Below are positions 61,829 through 64,000 of a DNA stretch of 64,000 nucleotides, piece after piece. Source of the DNA: Polynucleobacter necessarius (lineage in GTDB: Bacteria > Pseudomonadota > Gammaproteobacteria > Burkholderiales > Burkholderiaceae). The translations under genes and the position numbers were made by a program. Under the pieces are notes generated by a model. The model ran no database searches and was not told the origin of the DNA. It saw only the letters and a program-made list of their open reading frames with translations. Within the stretch, counting starts at the first letter, position 1, and every line of letters starts with the position of its first letter. The DNA lies in contig NZ_LT606949.1 of assembly GCF_900095215.1 (NCBI RefSeq), positions 1,608,949 through 1,672,948 on the forward strand, in the 5' to 3' direction.

Positions 61829-63955
61829 ATGTCCATTCCGATTGTTGTTCAAGTTGTCGTTGATAAGCCTCTTGCCCAGGGCTTTGACTACTTGTGGGAC
61901 GAAAGTGAGCTGGGGGCGCGGCCTGAGGTGGGTATCTTGGTTGAGGTGCCATTTGGGCGCAGTCATCTCGCGGGACTTGTAATTAAAGTAAGTGCTTACT
62001 CTGATTATGAGATTCATAAATTAAAGTATGTAACGAGAAGGTCACCACTCCCCCCTTTAGGCTCGGCTGTTCTGCGTCTAATGAATTTTGCGAGTCAGTA
62101 TTACATCCACGCCCTTGGGGAAACCATCATCCCCACGATTCCATTAATGTGGAAAAAGCCCGATGACTGGGAAAAGATTCCAAAGAAATTAGTTGCTGAT
62201 GCAGAAAAGCAAAAGAAAAAAAACAAACAAGAGGCAATAGAAGGTTTTGTTGATGAGAGCTTTTTAAATGCCGGTCAGAAGCTCGCGTTAGAACAATTAC
62301 GCACATGCTCTGCGAGTGAATTCACACCAATCCTTTTACAAGGACAAACTGGCAGCGGAAAGACTGCTGTATTTTTAAATTGGCTTAGTGGAATTTTGGA
62401 TGACGCAAGCGCGCAAGTTTTATTGCTTGTTCCTGAAATTAATTTAACGCCACAGCTAGAGCGCAGAGTACGTGCCTATTTTCCAGATAAAAAAATGGTT
62501 GTATTGCACAGCGGTGTGAGTGAAAGAGTAAGAGGTATTGCATGGCATGATGCGATGACTGGTAAAGCCCAAATTATTTTGGGCACACGCTTGGCCGCTT
62601 TGACGCCATTGCCAAATTTGCGCGCGATTGTGGTGGATGAGGAGCATGACCCGTCCTATAAGCAGCAAGATGGCATTCGCTATTCGGCACGCGACCTCGC
62701 TATATGGCGCGCCCACGATTTAAAGATACCCATCCTTTTAGCGTCCGCTACACCATCACTGGAAACTTGGATGGCTGCGAAAGCAGGTCGTTATGAATAT
62801 GTGCGCCTAGATCAACGCGCGCAAGGCGCGAGCTTGCCCAAAGTGCATTTGGTGAATATGCGTGATCCACAAACCCAATTTAGTCCAGGCGACGCAGGGA
62901 AGCCTAAATCAAAAAGTCTAATTTCTAAAACCATCTGCAATGCGGTGAGCCAAAGTTTAGAAAACAAGCAGCAAAGTTTAGTTCTCATCAATCGCAGAGG
63001 TTACGCGCCTGTACTCAGTTGCGGCGCATGCTCATGGCTATCTAAATGTGAGCAATGTAGCGCATATATGGTTCTCCACAAAGCTGGTGCTTGGGGCAGG
63101 AAGTCGGTTTTGAGGTGCCATCATTGTGGCTTGGTTAAGGCAATACCAAGTCATTGCCCTGATTGCGGAAATACCGATTTGAAGACCTTGGGACAAGGCA
63201 CTCAAAAGATCGAAGACTCTATTGAAGAGATGTGGCCCGATGCCAGGGTTTTACGCGTTGACACAGACTCTAGCAGGAAGCGTAAAGGCGCCGAAGAGCT
63301 CTTTCAGGAGATCCATACGGGAAATGTCGATATCGTTGTTGGCACCCAAATGATTGCCAAGGGGCATGATTATCAAAACATTGGCTTGGTTGCCGTATTG
63401 GATGCTGACAGTAGATTGTTCTCGCAAGACTTTAGGGCGGCAGAGAGATTATTCGCACAATTAGTTCAGGTTGCTGGGCGTGCTGGAAGATCTAGTAAAG
63501 ATGGCGAAACTGGTGGCGTAATTTATATTGAAACCCAGCTTCCCGAAGCAGCAGTTTTTCAATTTTTACTGCGCCATGATGTGGATGGGTTTTTATCCTT
63601 TACGGCGAATGAAAGAAAAGAGGCGGGCTTGCCACCATTTGCGTATCAGGCATTGGTCCACGCCGAGGCTAAGAGCCTCGATAAGGCCATTCAGTTTTTA
63701 ATTGCCTTAAAGGGGTATTGGAAGTCCCAAGGCCATATATCTAAAGGGCTTAGAGTCTATGACCCAGTGCCCAGGGCGATGATGCGGGTGGCGGGCTCGG
63801 AGCGCGCCCAGTTGCTAGTTGAGTCTGATGATCGCAAAAATCTGCAAGAAATTTTAGAGGCGATGGATCGCTATTTGCGTGAACACTCTCAGGGGCGTAT
63901 TAGCAAAGAGGGTCGCATTCGATGGTTAATTGAACGCGATCCGATTTCAATCTAA
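61829..63955 (+). CDS. priA: Primosomal replication-restart helicase PriA
   Basis: 3'-to-5' DNA helicase that restarts stalled forks. The 708-residue protein starts at ATG 61829 (MSIPIVVQVVVDKPLAQGF). It has the N-terminal 3' DNA-binding domain, helicase motifs GQTGSGKTA, DEEHD and ATPSLETW, a paired zinc-binding insert (CGACSWLSKCEQC, CHHCG, CPDCG), and VVGTQMIAKGHDY plus QVAGRAGR in the second lobe. DnaA boxes lie before it. Intact; the remaining 45 bases of the window hold nothing I can assign. Confidence 0.97.
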   Translation: MSIPIVVQVVVDKPLAQGFDYLWDESELGARPEVGILVEVPFGRSHLAGLVIKVSAYSDYEIHKLKYVTRRSPLPPLGSAVLRLMNFASQYYIHALGETIIPTIPLMWKKPDDWEKIPKKLVADAEKQKKKNKQEAIEGFVDESFLNAGQKLALEQLRTCSASEFTPILLQGQTGSGKTAVFLNWLSGILDDASAQVLLLVPEINLTPQLERRVRAYFPDKKMVVLHSGVSERVRGIAWHDAMTGKAQIILGTRLAALTPLPNLRAIVVDEEHDPSYKQQDGIRYSARDLAIWRAHDLKIPILLASATPSLETWMAAKAGRYEYVRLDQRAQGASLPKVHLVNMRDPQTQFSPGDAGKPKSKSLISKTICNAVSQSLENKQQSLVLINRRGYAPVLSCGACSWLSKCEQCSAYMVLHKAGAWGRKSVLRCHHCGLVKAIPSHCPDCGNTDLKTLGQGTQKIEDSIEEMWPDARVLRVDTDSSRKRKGAEELFQEIHTGNVDIVVGTQMIAKGHDYQNIGLVAVLDADSRLFSQDFRAAERLFAQLVQVAGRAGRSSKDGETGGVIYIETQLPEAAVFQFLLRHDVDGFLSFTANERKEAGLPPFAYQALVHAEAKSLDKAIQFLIALKGYWKSQGHISKGLRVYDPVPRAMMRVAGSERAQLLVESDDRKNLQEILEAMDRYLREHSQGRISKEGRIRWLIERDPISI

Positions 63956-64000
63956 GTTTTAAGCCCCTGGGCCGGCGCTATATTTTTCTAGCGTGAAAAG

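Overview
The window reads as one chromosomal stretch spanning the replication origin of a betaproteobacterium of the family Burkholderiaceae, almost certainly Polynucleobacter. The grounds are gene order (rpmH-rnpA-yidD-yidC-mnmE on one side of dnaA-dnaN-gyrB; mnmG-rsmG-parA-parB-atpIBEFHAGDC-hemE-priA; def-fmt-htpX-rsmB-DUF4390-ntrY-ntrX), protein similarity recalled from that group, and the number of fresh pseudogenes. Endosymbiotic Polynucleobacter of Euplotes ciliates are known for such decay. The genus is well supported; the symbiont assignment is an inference.

Layout. 1-3.3 kb: mrdA (5' end outside the window), rodA and hupB. 3.4-18.5 kb: an accessory, heavily eroded zone. It holds broken copies of a small membrane-anchored protein, lpxO, an LpxL/HtrB acyltransferase, an RsuA-family pseudouridine synthase, prfC, a DUF2798 protein, two DMT exporters, a MOSC protein, a MipA-like outer-membrane protein and a TSUP permease. 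These are mixed with intact genes (beta-carbonic anhydrase, a phosphoesterase, a Ser/Thr kinase, GNAT, a histidine phosphatase), a tandem glycine riboswitch and tRNA-Phe. 18.6-26.6 kb: tag, then the intact minus-strand block ntrX-ntrY-DUF4390-rsmB-htpX-fmt-def. 26.5-33.2 kb: broken dprA, topB, mnmC (which overlaps topB tail to tail) and pckG. 33.2-42.6 kb: the origin region. Genes diverge from about 37.1 kb, with three DnaA boxes before dnaA and, between dnaA and dnaN, DnaA boxes plus a six-unit DnaA-trio-like tract. 42.6-48.8 kb: a SET-domain protein, DUF3717, an entirely degraded branched-chain amino-acid ABC operon (livG, livF, binding protein, livH, livM) and a TSUP permease whose start codon looks lost. 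48.9-64 kb: two perfect parS sites, mnmG, rsmG, parA, parB, the complete F1Fo ATP synthase operon, hemE and priA, the last preceded by another cluster of DnaA boxes.

How it fits together. Information processing, cell-wall elongation, chromosome partition and energy generation are intact and free of frameshifts, so the many lesions elsewhere are unlikely to be sequencing error. Genes being lost concern amino-acid uptake, export, envelope decoration, natural transformation (dprA) and RF3-mediated termination control. This matches relaxed selection in a sheltered niche. Most lesions are single-base slippages in homopolymer runs or single substitutions creating stops, and most remnants still align along their full length, so the decay is recent.

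The most unusual signals are an 11-bp perfect hairpin that buries the only good Shine-Dalgarno before dnaA and overlaps a six-codon minicistron coupled to dnaA; the DnaA boxes before priA; a glycine riboswitch with a promoter but no recognisable glycine gene behind it; and the topB/mnmC antiparallel coding overlap.
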